This document shows, piece after piece, positions 42,769-53,744 of a DNA stretch of 64,000 nucleotides (position 1 is its first letter; every line of letters begins with the position of its first letter). The position numbers and the translations under genes were made by a program. The notes under the pieces were generated by a model. It saw only the letters and a list, made by a program, of their open reading frames with translations, had not been told where the DNA came from and ran no database searches. The DNA is from Epinephelus fuscoguttatus. Taxonomy: Eukaryota; Chordata; Actinopteri; Perciformes; Serranidae. Location: assembly GCF_011397635.1 (NCBI RefSeq), contig NC_064763.1, positions 21,217,437 through 21,281,436 of the forward strand, written 5' to 3'.

Positions 42769-45700
42769 ATGCTTTCCATCACAACCGCTATCATTAAACG
42801 CACCCGTGTCCTCCAGCGCGTCAGGCTGCTACACACTTCTGCCACAACCAAAATGCCCATTCAGGTAAGTTTAGCTACCGTTAGCTAGGTGTGCTACATT
42901 GCTTACAGACAGACGAGAGTGTGTCGACGTATTTCACCGAAAATTAACTCAACTAAACCACTACAAGCTTCTCCTTTCTCTGTGGAGCTCACCGGGCTAA
43001 CGGTCCCTCAGAAACCGGTCGCCATGACAGTCATTAGCAACACAAAACACGTCGTTTGTTTGTTTGTTTGTTTATCAACGGTACTTTTTCTCAGCAGCGT
43101 CCTCAACACCTGCTGGTGATTTGAACGCAGCATAATGTAAATGTCAACCATTAACATTACACTCCCATGCCATTTATAAACAGCCACCCGGTAAGTGATA
43201 GTATAATCTTATTTTAAAGGCATGTTTATGATGCAGGTTGACATTACACGCCCCCTGTCTTGGTTTCCTTGTTTAATACAACTTCAGTAAATGTATGTCT
43301 AAGCATCAAGTTAACTTAATTTTGAAAGCGTGCCTGAACTTCACACCAGCCCTACACTGCCCATAAATATTATTTTATCAACATATCCAGAGGGCTCAGC
43401 ATGGTTTAAGTGTTTTAGCGCTTGTTCGCGATGTTTTTAAGCACCCAGTGTGAAAAGTGAGTCACTTATTAGTCCGTCTTAATTTCAGTGAAGTCTTTCG
43501 GCCATTTTAATGAAGCACATGCATCTATATGTGTGTGGTGATTTGTCGCCGTACAGTGGCCACCAACCAGCCCAAGAGTCAGAGTAATGAGAGTTTAGTG
43601 TCAGAGAGGTTTTTACTTTCTTAAAAGGAATTTGCCTTGGTGTTTGGTGCGGACAGGACAAGACAGGCTGGGATAGGATAGGATACAGTAGGAGAGGAGT
43701 GGAGTGGAGAGGAGAGAATAGGAAGGGAGGGGATGGGATGGGATGGGATAGGATGGGAGAGGAGAGGAGACGAAAGGAGGGAGAGGAGGGCAGGGGACAG
43801 GATAGGACGTAGAGGAGAGGAGAGACTTTATTGTCCTAGAGATAAATTTGCCTATGACATCACAGTGTCTGCAGTATAATTACAGTAAAAACAACAATAA
43901 ATACATCCAAACACAGTAATACAATATCCATTTTAAAGGGAGACACCACAGGTGAATAGGACAAATATTGTTAGATAATAGATATCACAATGAAACTTCC
44001 CCAGTTGATTACTCACAGTAAGGTAATTGTTTTTAATAATACAGGTTCACTGAGATTTTGTGTTTAAATATGCAACTGAGGCATTGTCTTATTAAATATG
44101 CACTTTTTGCATACATTTCTAGAACAGAAATCTGGAAATTATCTGAACTAACATAAACACCTAAAGCTAGACTGAAATAACTGATAAGCATTTTGGAATT
44201 AACATTGAGAAATGGCTGATAACTTGTGTGTAATAGACCAAATTCTTTACACTCCATTGAAACAAAGGGGGCTGTTTGGATTGATTTTGCTCAATGTGGA
44301 TTCAGAACAACACAGAGGAGATTGTATAGATTACAACAGGACTGTCATGAATTGCATTTTTGTGTTTTGTCCCTTATGTGCCTGTATGTATCTTAATTTT
44401 ACACATTTTTTGTTGATCAGTGGCTGCAGTTTCATGTTGCAAGTAAAGCTTTTGCTGCAGCATATCTCCTTTCTGTTGTAGGCTACATTGTATAAAGTAA
44501 AGATAACTCATCCAGCCAAAAATGCACACATTTAACACTCAACCAAACATGTAGAGTGGTTTACAGGAAAAGGAAACTGACAAAAAAATTATGGAGATAC
44601 TGTCTATTGTATATAGTTCGAACTGAAACCGGAAAAGTAATGCCGTTTTGTAATGCCTTCAACTGTATTTTGAAAGTCATTGTGCTATGATGTTCCTCTT
44701 GGGTAGAAAACACATGCTAGTGTTTGACTTAATGATTTGATATTGAGTCAGTTTTGCCATGTTTTGATCAATATAATTGGTGTATGTGGTGAAAGTTGCT
44801 TAGCATTTTGAAATGTGGAGCTGATATTTAATGAACAAAATGTGGTTTTGAGCAGACAATTAACTAGGTGGCTCACTGTGTGATGTAGGTGTGTAAGTAT
44901 CTGTAGTGTAGGCCAGGGGTAGGCAGCTTGCAGCACTGGAGCCACATGTGGCTCTTAAGCCCCTCTCCAGTGGCTCCACTTATTTATCAAGTAGCTGTTT
45001 CTTAGTTATTCACTCTTCAGCAGGAGATGGCGCTTTGAAATAAAGGCTATGTGCCAGAAATTCACTGTACTTCAGAATAAAGAGTACAAACTTGACACGT
45101 TCTCAAGTGACTTGCTGTCCACTCAGAATGGCCCAGCGACCCACTTTTGGACTGTGATCCACCAGTTGGGAAAAACTTGCCTATGCAAAAATAAATAAAT
45201 AAATAAATAAATAAATAGTTTTAACATTTCGGCAGCTAGAATATGCATCAGTCGTCTTCAGCGTGGCACCTGACACTTTCTGACCTATCTATCAGTGAAA
45301 ACAGCATTGCAGTTTGTCTTCTGGTACGGACTAAAAAGTATTAGTATCATCTGCTATGTAGGATGTGGGTGTACATTCTTGTATATTGTCCTTTTAATTC
45401 CCGACAGGTTGGTGAACAGCTCCCCGCAGTGGAAGTCCAGGAGGGGGAGCCAGGAAATAAGGTGTCCATGGATCAGCTCTTCAAGGGGAAGAAGGGAGTC
45501 CTCTTTGCTGTACCCGGAGCCTTTACCCCGGGATGTTCCAAGGTTGAGTACACACTGTCCTCTTTGTTCGCTGTGTCTGTTGCACGATTCATCATTGCAT
45601 CAGCTGATGATGTATTTATCTTGTTGCTTTCAGACGCACCTCCCAGGTTTTGTGCAGCAGACTGAGGACTTGAGGGGTAAAGGTATCCAGGAGGTTGCTT

Positions 45701-47864
45701 GCATTTCTGTCAATGACGCGTTTGTCATGGCTGCCTGGGGAAAGGAACATGGAACAGATGGCAAGGTATTGACTACGTGAGCAGTTTCTGTGATAACCTG
45801 CACCAAGTCAAGTTGTGGGATAAATGTTCATATATCATCATCATCATCATCATTCAGAGGAGAGTAATGTTATTATCCCACATGTTAAAGGGTGGGTCCA
45901 TTTGTGTTGTTTTCTGGGTTCTTGAAACAGAAACAACCATTCAGCCATTAGCAAAAAGCAGTGATGTAGGTTACAGCTCTGATGATGATGATAATAATAA
46001 CTGAAAGGGTTAGTTTGGATTTTGGAAGTGGGTTTGTATGAGGTACTTATCCATAGTCAGTGTAATATTTTCACCTCTTAACCTAGCTGTCTGACAGCCT
46101 TTTCTGATGAGAAACAGAAGCTGTTATATCACTGTTTTGAAAGCCACCAAACTGATTTGAATACATACGAAACACTACTGGGAAGCTGCAGAATGAGGAC
46201 CATACACATGCCATGTTTTTTTGCGCACTCAAATTCATTGTTTTCAATGAGGATGTGTGGCAGGCACACTCAAACGCCAGAGAAACGCCCGCTGCGGCAT
46301 GCATGCGTTCACAAGTGCCTATTTTTCAGGGTGCGATAGCTGCGCCCTGAAATATACCAAGTTCAACTTATGGAACACAGCAGCATGCGCTGCATGTCAT
46401 GTGATGAGGAACAACCAATCACAGTCGACAGATATCTTTCCCTTCTTCCATGACTATCAGTCTGTGGTAAATATGGAAAAGTTGATCATTAGTTTAACAG
46501 ATTAGTTTAGGGCTACCCAGAGCTTTGTGTGTGAGCATATCGTCCGTGGGACAGGATTTCAGGTAAATAGGCTACGATACAGTATTTATTAATCAACCTC
46601 AGATGCAACCTACCGCTGTGCTTTTGAAAGCTTTGAAAAAGGCACAAAAGTTGCGCCCAGCGCCTGACCTTGCATTTTCCAGGCGGTTAAAGAAGCAGCA
46701 TGTGTACGGCCCTATAATCCTCCCCCCTCCATAAAAAAGATGAACCAACCCTTTAAATGTTTAAAGAACTGTGGACAATACCTGTAAAATATTTTGTGTA
46801 CATTAAGGGAAATCTTATTTGGCATAATTCAACTTTAATAAAGTACACTGGACTGAGTGCACAATAGAGGCATTTCAGAAATTGTAACTAACTACACATA
46901 ACATTTTGGTCACTCTGACAATGAGATGCTAACAGTAGATGATGATGCAAAGATGAGCTATCACACCCTTAACGTATAAGCTCACTGACATTATCCTTGT
47001 GTCTTGAAAGGCCAGTTCAGGACATCAGTATCCTTACTTTGGAGATTCTGATGACACAGTAGATGTCATTGTCCATTTCATGTACTGTAACTTTCTTTTG
47101 CAGGTTCGAATGCTGGCTGATCCGACTGGCGCTTTCACAAAGGCAGTGGACCTGCTGCTTGACAGTGATCAGATTGTGCAGGTACTTGGGAACAAGCGAT
47201 CCAAGAGGTAATGATCCTTTTGCTTATTTCAGTTTTGCAAGAACAGATTTATCACATCCATTCCTGATCAGGCTGCGTCAGAAATCACTCCCTATTTACT
47301 TTAATAATGGCACTAATTATCAACCATTTTATTTTGAGTGTTCAAATACACAAGTGAACATATAGAGGCCTCAAAATTTTTTAAAATGGAACAAAAAAAG
47401 TAGCGTTTGTGGCATGTACACCAGTTTTTGCTTACAATACCACGGTGTCACATTTTATAGATGCAAAAATTGCAATATTTGCTCACTATAGAGTTGAGTG
47501 TCTGTTTATTTTGGGATGAGTGATTTCAAACACATCGATTTAAGAGGCTGACTTACATGTAATCATATGAGAGTTCTTGAACACCCATCATTGGACTCTC
47601 TTCATGTTGCAGAGGTCAATGATTACATCAGTATTTCCAGAATAATATGGAGAAAAATCCATCTTTTATTCAGTCAGTCTTTAAAGTAGGTGCATCATAG
47701 TCAGTGTCTGACTTTTACTGGAATAAATAATCAGGTTGTACATCATCTTGCGTTTCAGATATTCTATGCTGGTGGAAGATGGAGTTGTTAAGAAGATCAA
47801 TGTGGAGCCTGATGGCACTGGGCTGACCTGCAGCCTGGCTCCCAACATTCTGTCTGAGCTGTAG
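42769..47864 (+). CDS. prdx5: Peroxiredoxin 5 (atypical 2-Cys thioredoxin peroxidase), five exons
   Basis: Reduces H2O2, alkyl hydroperoxides and peroxynitrite using thioredoxin, in mitochondria, cytosol and peroxisomes in vertebrates. Exons: 42769-42864, 45408-45542, 45634-45765, 47104-47207, 47759-47864; all join in frame, giving 190 residues. The N-terminus has many basic and no acidic residues (RTRVLQRVRLLHTSA), as in a mitochondrial presequence. An internal Met29 (KMPIQ) sits where the mammalian protein has its second start giving the non-mitochondrial form. The peroxidatic Cys75 is in PGAFTPGCSK, Cys100 in VACISVNDAF, and the resolving Cys180 in GLTCSLAPN; the spacing matches the mammalian enzyme closely. 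The C-terminus is SEL, where human has the peroxisomal SQL. AATAAA at 48103-48108 ends the transcript. Confidence 0.95.
43640..43860. repeat. Purine-rich GGATA/GAGAGG microsatellite adjoining a LINE 3' end, prdx5 intron 1
   Basis: About 180 bases (43645-43827) are almost pure purine, built from GGATA, GGATGG and GAGAGG units. They run into AGACTTTATTGTCCTAGAG, the reversed terminus of a LINE-like repeat, so the tract is probably the expanded tail of a minus-oriented copy. Confidence 0.6.
44914..45290. mobile_element. Decayed hAT-like copy and (AAAT)n microsatellite, prdx5 intron 1
   Basis: It begins CAGGGGTAGGCAGCTTGCAG and contains GAGCCACATGTGGCTCTT, as in the 7570-8410 family. Later sequence (AACATTTCGGCAGCTAGAAT) matches 7618-7640. 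Another hAT end (GATCCACCAGTTGGGAA) interrupts it near 45160. (AAAT)n lies at about 45188-45218. Confidence 0.5.
46004..46754. mobile_element. TIR element related to the 57-kb fold-back family, prdx5 intron
   Basis: The left end AAAGGGTTAGTTTGGATTTT, with CTTATCCATAGTCAGTGTA inside, matches the left arm at 56969. The right end ACCAACCCTTT is its short inverse. No ORF of interest. Boundaries are approximate. Confidence 0.45.
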
Positions 47865-48120
47865 GCTCATTCAGAGTGTATTAACCCAAAATACAAGCAC
47901 TCCTTTTCCTGTAAAAGTTGCACTATCACAGCCCAATACCACCCTGTAACAGCCCTCACCTTTTTCCCAAACACGGATGCAAAAACCACATGGATGCTAG
48001 TGTCGAAAACAGAGCTTGAAGGTAATTAATGCGCACAAATACGGCATGAATGGCAGTCCAAAGGAAAAAGTGTTATCCTCTGTATACTGATACTTGTGAG
48101 TTAATAAAAGTCATCCTGAA
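47865..48120 (+). other. prdx5: prdx5 3' UTR with polyadenylation signal
   Basis: AATAAA at 48103-48108 lies 240 bases after the stop codon; the sequence then loses transcript-like composition. Confidence 0.7.
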
Positions 48121-49600
48121 AGCAATAATCAGTGTTTGTCTGTATTGCTCATAGTGCAAGTTATTTAGTGTTTTAATAAAATAACCAACAGCTACAATCT
48201 CCTTACTATAAGGATAATTATTATTGATACAAACTTATGCATCACAGTCGCCACATATGGGCTTTTGTTGCCTGTATGTCTTCCTACTAGAGAAACACTC
48301 TGTGGCTATGATGTCATAATTGTCTGTCATCTGGGCCTTTTTTAAAAATCCCTATGATCTAAGACAGTCCAAACATAAGTGAACATGAACAACACTCTCT
48401 TGAATCCAAAATCTAGAGTGCTCAAACTCAAACTTGTTATGTTATCGGGTACAAAGTCTGGAGCTGCTCCACAGACAGTGAATGGGGACAAATGTTATAG
48501 ATGACACAGAGCACCAGGGGAATGTTCTGAGTATATGGGTACATTTTCTGTTAGGGGCTGAGAATACAATAGAATAAAGCTCATTTTGGGTACAAAAAAA
48601 CCCCAAACATTCTATGGGTCCACAAAATTAGGCTCCCATTCATTGTCTATGGAACAGCTCCAGACTAAATGACATCAATTGAAGCAAATTACATGCTTGG
48701 CCATGAAAGTAAGATATTGGAATTCTTAATTTAGGTAGTTCTCCCATTAAAATCTTTTAGAGTCCTGTTCTAGGTACATGGATAATCAAGTTATCCAGAT
48801 AATTTTCATATACAAATGGCTCAATTTCTTGGTTTCATAATAAAAGACTATTGATGTGATTTTTAGACAAGAACATGCAGGTTATTGTAAAGTTTCCATG
48901 ATCTGTAATTATAATAATCATATTTTCATAATGAAATTGGACATGATAAAACTAAATAAAATTTCTGAAAATTTGTAAACAGAGAAGAAACAAACCAAAT
49001 TTATTGTGAGAGACTGTGAGCGTAATGTCATAAACTCAATTAAAAGATTCTCACTTAACTAATGGAGCCAGAACATATAGTATTTAATTTGACATTACAA
49101 TAGGAATTTGTCATCTGAACACTAAAATGTGTGAAATGATTCACTGCAAAACTCATTTTAAAAAGTTAACGCAATTACAGTTGATTTTTTAAAAAAAAAT
49201 TAGTAAGGTTTCATTTTTAAAACTGGCATATGATTGTCACCTAAAAGCATCCCCACCTCATCATGCAACATTATTCATAGTCTGCCCACATTCACTGGTC
49301 ATGTTTAACACAGTGGAAACATTGTGGAGCACAACAGACAACAAAATATCACAGGTAACAATGAGCTTATGAATGAATCTGCTGCCTCAGTGCATGCTGG
49401 GACGATTTTCAAACGATCACATGATCAGGATCCAACGAATTACATGCTTGTCAATCAAAAAACTGCAAATGGATGAGAATAAACATAAATACATTGGACT
49501 GGCATCTGCCTGTTAGTCTGAATGAGCTAAATTTGGAAGTAGGGCCCTGATCTGTTCATCCTGTAAGACAATTATTAGGGAACAATATTGGGTTTAACGT
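48121..49600. other. prdx5-banf1 intergenic sequence
   Basis: AT-rich with no recognised gene. It contains a fold-back pair at 48456-48489 and 48632-48665 (GTCTGGAGCTGCTCC and its inverse, about 34-base arms), probably another small transposon. Confidence 0.5.
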
Positions 49601-49604
49601 CACC

Positions 49605-49735
49605 CTATGACGTAAAGACGCAAGAAACGGGCGCGTTGCATTCTGGTCCTTGTGTGCGCCGGTGATAGAAACAGAAACCATACACGGCTTTCAAGCGAAC
49701 CACGCTAATATTCAGCCTGGACAGGACATTAAACG
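49605..49735 (+). promoter_or_regulatory. banf1: Putative banf1 promoter and noncoding first exon
   Basis: A GC- and CpG-rich start with a CRE-like TGACGTAA (49609-49616) and GGGCGCGTTGCATTC leads to a consensus donor (ATTAAACG then GTAAGTTA, donor at 49736). The next plausible acceptor on the same strand is at 53704-53705, just before the banf1 start codon. Linkage to banf1 is inferred from position and strand. Confidence 0.45.
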
Positions 49736-50639
49736 GTAAGTTAATACTCAGCTGTTATACCATCTGGCTGTCGTTAGCTAAAAAATGAGCGTTAGCCCAT
49801 TAAAGCAGTACAATAAAGAGTCGTTAGCTAGCTACAGTTGAAGCTACTTTAGTTTTGAGTCAATGTGAAGGCGCCTAAATTCTGGGCTACTAACGGTCTC
49901 CAGCTTCACAGCGCTGACTTCATCGACTGTGATATTGCGAGCATTATTTAAGGATCACGTAATGGTAGCAGCTGCGGCGACTCGTAGGGAAATAAAGGAT
50001 ACCGCAGTCTGAATCAAGTAAAGTTAGCTCGCTGTGCTAAAGCTATTAGCGCTGAAACGTAATGCGCGCGCAATTCAACACAGTGGGGGTGTAGCGTTTT
50101 GTTGCTAGTCAGTTGCTAAGTTATATCAGCGAGTGTGAACACATGTATGCTAGTGTGGTGTTTCTTGGTGTTTAGCTATTTGAATACCATTTAAACATTA
50201 ATATTATTTTAAATTAAAAGTGACTGCACTGGTGAAGACTTCCTTCATTAAGTTACCCGCTCGTTTGAGGTTGCCAGGTTCTTTGTCACAACAACAGGCC
50301 TGTGATACCAATGCAAAGTCTGCTGGTATTAAGATATGTTTTGCACCAGCCAACTTTCATTTGATTTAAATGTCTTTTATAGGAATATACCAATTCATTG
50401 TAGTATATTGAACACCAACCGACTCTCTCACGTCAGTGCACATGGTATTTCAGAATCAAAACTTCTATTGACCAAGTATGGGTACACATACAATGACTTT
50501 TGCTGCCAGTGTGCTGACACAGAAATAGACATAACTGCTAGGAAAAGGGACAACAAAGGTGGACAAAGACACGTAAAGAGTGGGCAGGACTTTGCTGTAC
50601 ACAAGGATGTAAAAAACAGGTGTGTGTGTATATATAGAT

Positions 50640-50780
50640 ATAAATCGATAGATAGATGTTACTTTATTAATCCCAAACTGGGAATTTCTTGTGTTACAGC
50701 AGCAAGTAATCAAACAGAATGTGGACAGTAACATACATGTAAATACGGGAAGACAAAAACAGATCAAAATGAAATATATG
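50640..50780 (-). mobile_element. LINE 3' end with GATA tail
   Basis: GATAGATAGATGTTACTTTATTAATCCCAAACTGGGAA is the reversed terminus of a common fish non-LTR element: (GATA)n tail, then the 3' UTR end. It is short and 5'-truncated. Confidence 0.5.
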
Positions 50781-50783
50781 TAA

Positions 50784-51875
50784 GGGATAATGTATAATGA
50801 GCCGGTGAATACAGGGAAAATAACTCCCGACAGGGAAATAGATAGGTAAATAGGTTTTATTATACATTATCCCGCTTATTACACGGCTAATTATCAGTTA
50901 AATAAATAATGTTGTCTGCCTCTGCGAAGTGCATTAAAACCGACCGGATTCGACAACTTTTGGTGAAAGTTTTGTACTCACCCAGGTTTAGTGGACTGAA
51001 CCGAGGCATAAAACTCGCGTAAAATGTCATTAAGCATGACTGCCGAGTGTGTATTCAAATCCGTCTTCTTTTGTTTTTGGCAGAGAAAGTCCGTAGGTAT
51101 TCTTTTTCTTCAGCGGCATCCGTTAAAATCAGCCACTTCTGTTTGTTTTTTCCCTCGGAAGTTGTTTGACAGCTGCAGTGTTGCAGGGCAGCATCCCTAG
51201 CAACGCTGGGCTACATAGCAACTGTGTGTAATGACCGTTGCTACTAGCAGCGGTCATTACACAGTAATATCAGACCGCAGAATGCCGCTACTGACCAATC
51301 AGAATACAGCATTTAATAGAGCCGTGTAATAAAGTACAGTAGCTCATTTTGTTGTCTTTTTTGTATTTATTTCATCTTTCTCCTCCTCTAACGTTATCGC
51401 TTGAAGCTCTTCAGGGGTCAGTTCCTTGTGCCGTTTTTCGCTTGATTTTTTTTCTTTCCTTCTCCATTTCTTTTTCTTCAGCGGCATCCCATTCCTCAAA
51501 ATCCTTGTAGCAACTCTCCAAATAAGTTAAAAGAAATGTTAAAATCAGCAATTTCTGTTTGTCTTTTCCCTCGGAAGTTGTTTGACAGCTGCAGTGTTGC
51601 AGGGGAGCGTCCCTAGCAACGCTGGGCAACTGTTGCTACTAGCAACGGTCATTACACAGTAATATCAGACCGCTGAATGCCGCGACTGACCAATCAGAAT
51701 ACAGCATTTAATAGATAGATGATAGATGTAATAAATATATATGTATATACATACATACATACATACATATATATTCCCTTCAGGGGAATGAAACCCCTCC
51801 GCTGCGCGTCGGGGTTCTATTTCCCTGTCGGAGTTATTTTCCCAGTATTCACCGGCTCATTATACATTATCCCTT

Positions 51876-51880
<5 letters not shown>
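50784..51880. mobile_element. Fold-back DNA element with internal direct duplication
   Basis: About 60-base arms (50784-50842 and 51820-51878) are near-perfect reverse complements, with GATAATGTATAATGAGCCGG in the left arm. Between them an about 200-base module is present twice in direct orientation (51110-51305 and 51475-51715), sharing TCGGAAGTTGTTTGACAGCT and CCAATCAGAATACAGCATTT. Each module carries a smaller inverted repeat around GGTCATTACACAG. No transposase. Confidence 0.65.
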
Positions 51881-51884
<4 letters not shown>

Positions 51885-51939
<55 letters not shown>

Positions 51940-51985
51940 GTATGTTTATATATATATGTATATATATATATATATATACATATCA
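51885..51985. repeat. (TA)n microsatellite
   Basis: Mostly uninterrupted TA dinucleotides with TATG interruptions; the Ile/Tyr-rich ORF over it is an artefact. It adjoins the fold-back element. Confidence 0.95.
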
Positions 51986-52344
51986 TCAATGTCAATACAG
52001 GGTGTCTACTCTACAGGTCCTTTAAAATGTCTCAGATTCAGTAAAGCCTTAATAAATGTCGATGTAGATTCACTTAACTCAATCTAATAACCATATTCCT
52101 ACATAACACCTACCTCTGCACAAGACCACACCCATACTACTTACCTTCAGTGCTTACCTGCAAAACATGATTTGTCCAAAAATCTGTCCTAAATTTGGTT
52201 AAAAGGTGTCTTGAAAAGCATTAAATTTAATTGTCTGATACCTGTAGACACCATGCAATAAAAAATGGCTATAGCCTATACGAGTGAAGTGTTGTATAAG
52301 TTGTAAACCATACATATAGTGCAAAAAAATAAATACACAAACGA

Positions 52345-52625
52345 ATATAGGATTCAAGGATCTTTTATTGTCATTCACATCACATTTACATGCAGTGGAA
52401 CGAAATTTCAATTCTCAGGTCCCGGTATAGCCCATGTAAACAATGCAAATATATACAGTAAATATAAAACATATGAAGAAATAAAAGATCAAAGATATGT
52501 AAGAAATATAAAAATAAGTAGGAAATATAAAAAGATAAGAAATTACAGCCGTGACGATATCACAGTACAACATCACGAGCTCGAGTGTGATATTGCTTTT
52601 ATACAACAGTTCAACAATTAAATAA
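52345..52625 (-). mobile_element. LINE-like 3' end and decayed flank
   Basis: AAGGATCTTTTATTGTCATTCACATCACA followed by GTGGAACGAAATTTCAATTCTC is the reversed 3' terminus of a fish interspersed repeat, as at 11940 and 29420. Downstream AT-rich sequence contains CACGAGCTCGAGTGTGATAT, possibly another element's end. Confidence 0.4.
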
Positions 52626-53705
52626 GCAAGGCTGATTAAGAAATGTTGAAAAATGAGGACAAAATAGATAATTTAAGCATTTTATTTGTCTTCCACCAAC
52701 AAAAATAGTTCCCTCAGGACTCCGCTGTCACCGTTGCTATGTAACGCAGACATGGTGCGCCAGGCACTTACTCTTTAAACACATTTATCTGCATGTTTCC
52801 ATTAATTGTGCAGCCGGTGAAATAAGTCTCTGGTGACTGCACGGTGGACTGCTGCTTCACAGGCACAGCCGACTCTGCCTTCTGATCTGACACTATGTTG
52901 CTTTTCTCCAAGTCATTGAGCTCCACAGTGACAGATTGTATGTACATACTTTAAAAACTGGTGCATTAAAAGCTTTGATAATATTGTGGGAGCAGTGGAT
53001 ATTTTGGTGTAACAGAGATACTGACAGATGTATGTGTTTATCAGAGTGACAGCCTATGGGAAGAGGGAATCCTGTAACGCAGCAGCATGCATTGCAGCCA
53101 AGTGATAGTCGGTGATATATTTTTCATGGTTTCATTTAGCCTGAAAGAGAAACTTAACACCCTGTTTGAGCTTGATCCCGCCCCTTCACATATTTTCATT
53201 TGAGTGCATTCAAATCCAGAACGTGCATTGGGTGAGCACCAGGACTTATTGCCCAGTTTTATCGTCTGTTAGTTTTGGACCAGTGCCCAGTTTTATCATA
53301 ATAAATCTGGGCAGTGCTCCTAAACTAACAGACAAGGCATCTGTAGTAAAGTGAAGCTGGCTTCAGAACAGAACAGACCTGGCAGACTTTTACCAGGGAA
53401 GATATCAAGTGAGTGCTGCTGTCTGTTGGTTGTAGACTTATTTGAAACCAAATATTAAACACAGTTACTGCATACTTCAGTTTTTGCGCTGTTTAAGTGA
53501 TGTCAGTGAAATGACTTCAACTGAAAGATGGATGATTAAACCTGCTGTCAGTTCCCTATAGTTCCCCGCAGGTGGACATAAATAATGAAGAGGGTAACAC
53601 AATGATTTAAACATTTGGAAATTTGAAGTAATAGCATTGCATTCTCTCTGTAGCATGAATTAATTTCACTGCATCTAAATGTATATTGTTGTCTTTGAGT
53701 TACAG
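52626..53705. other. Sequence upstream of banf1 coding exon 1
   Basis: No coding exon is recognised. A donor-like AAGTGAGTGC at 53408-53417 could end an alternative leader exon. An AG at 53704-53705 is the likely acceptor for the start-codon exon. Confidence 0.4.
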
Positions 53706-53744
53706 TTCAGTAGTTGCTGATCTCTGACCACCTACAAAGCAGCC

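Noticed and set aside
45295-45780. 161-codon plus-strand ORF across prdx5 exons 2 and 3
   Set aside because: It is an alternative frame reading through the intron; the prdx5 frame has the catalytic motifs.
51719-52087. 122-codon Ile/Tyr-rich ORF
   Set aside because: It is produced by the (TA)n microsatellite and adjacent repeat.
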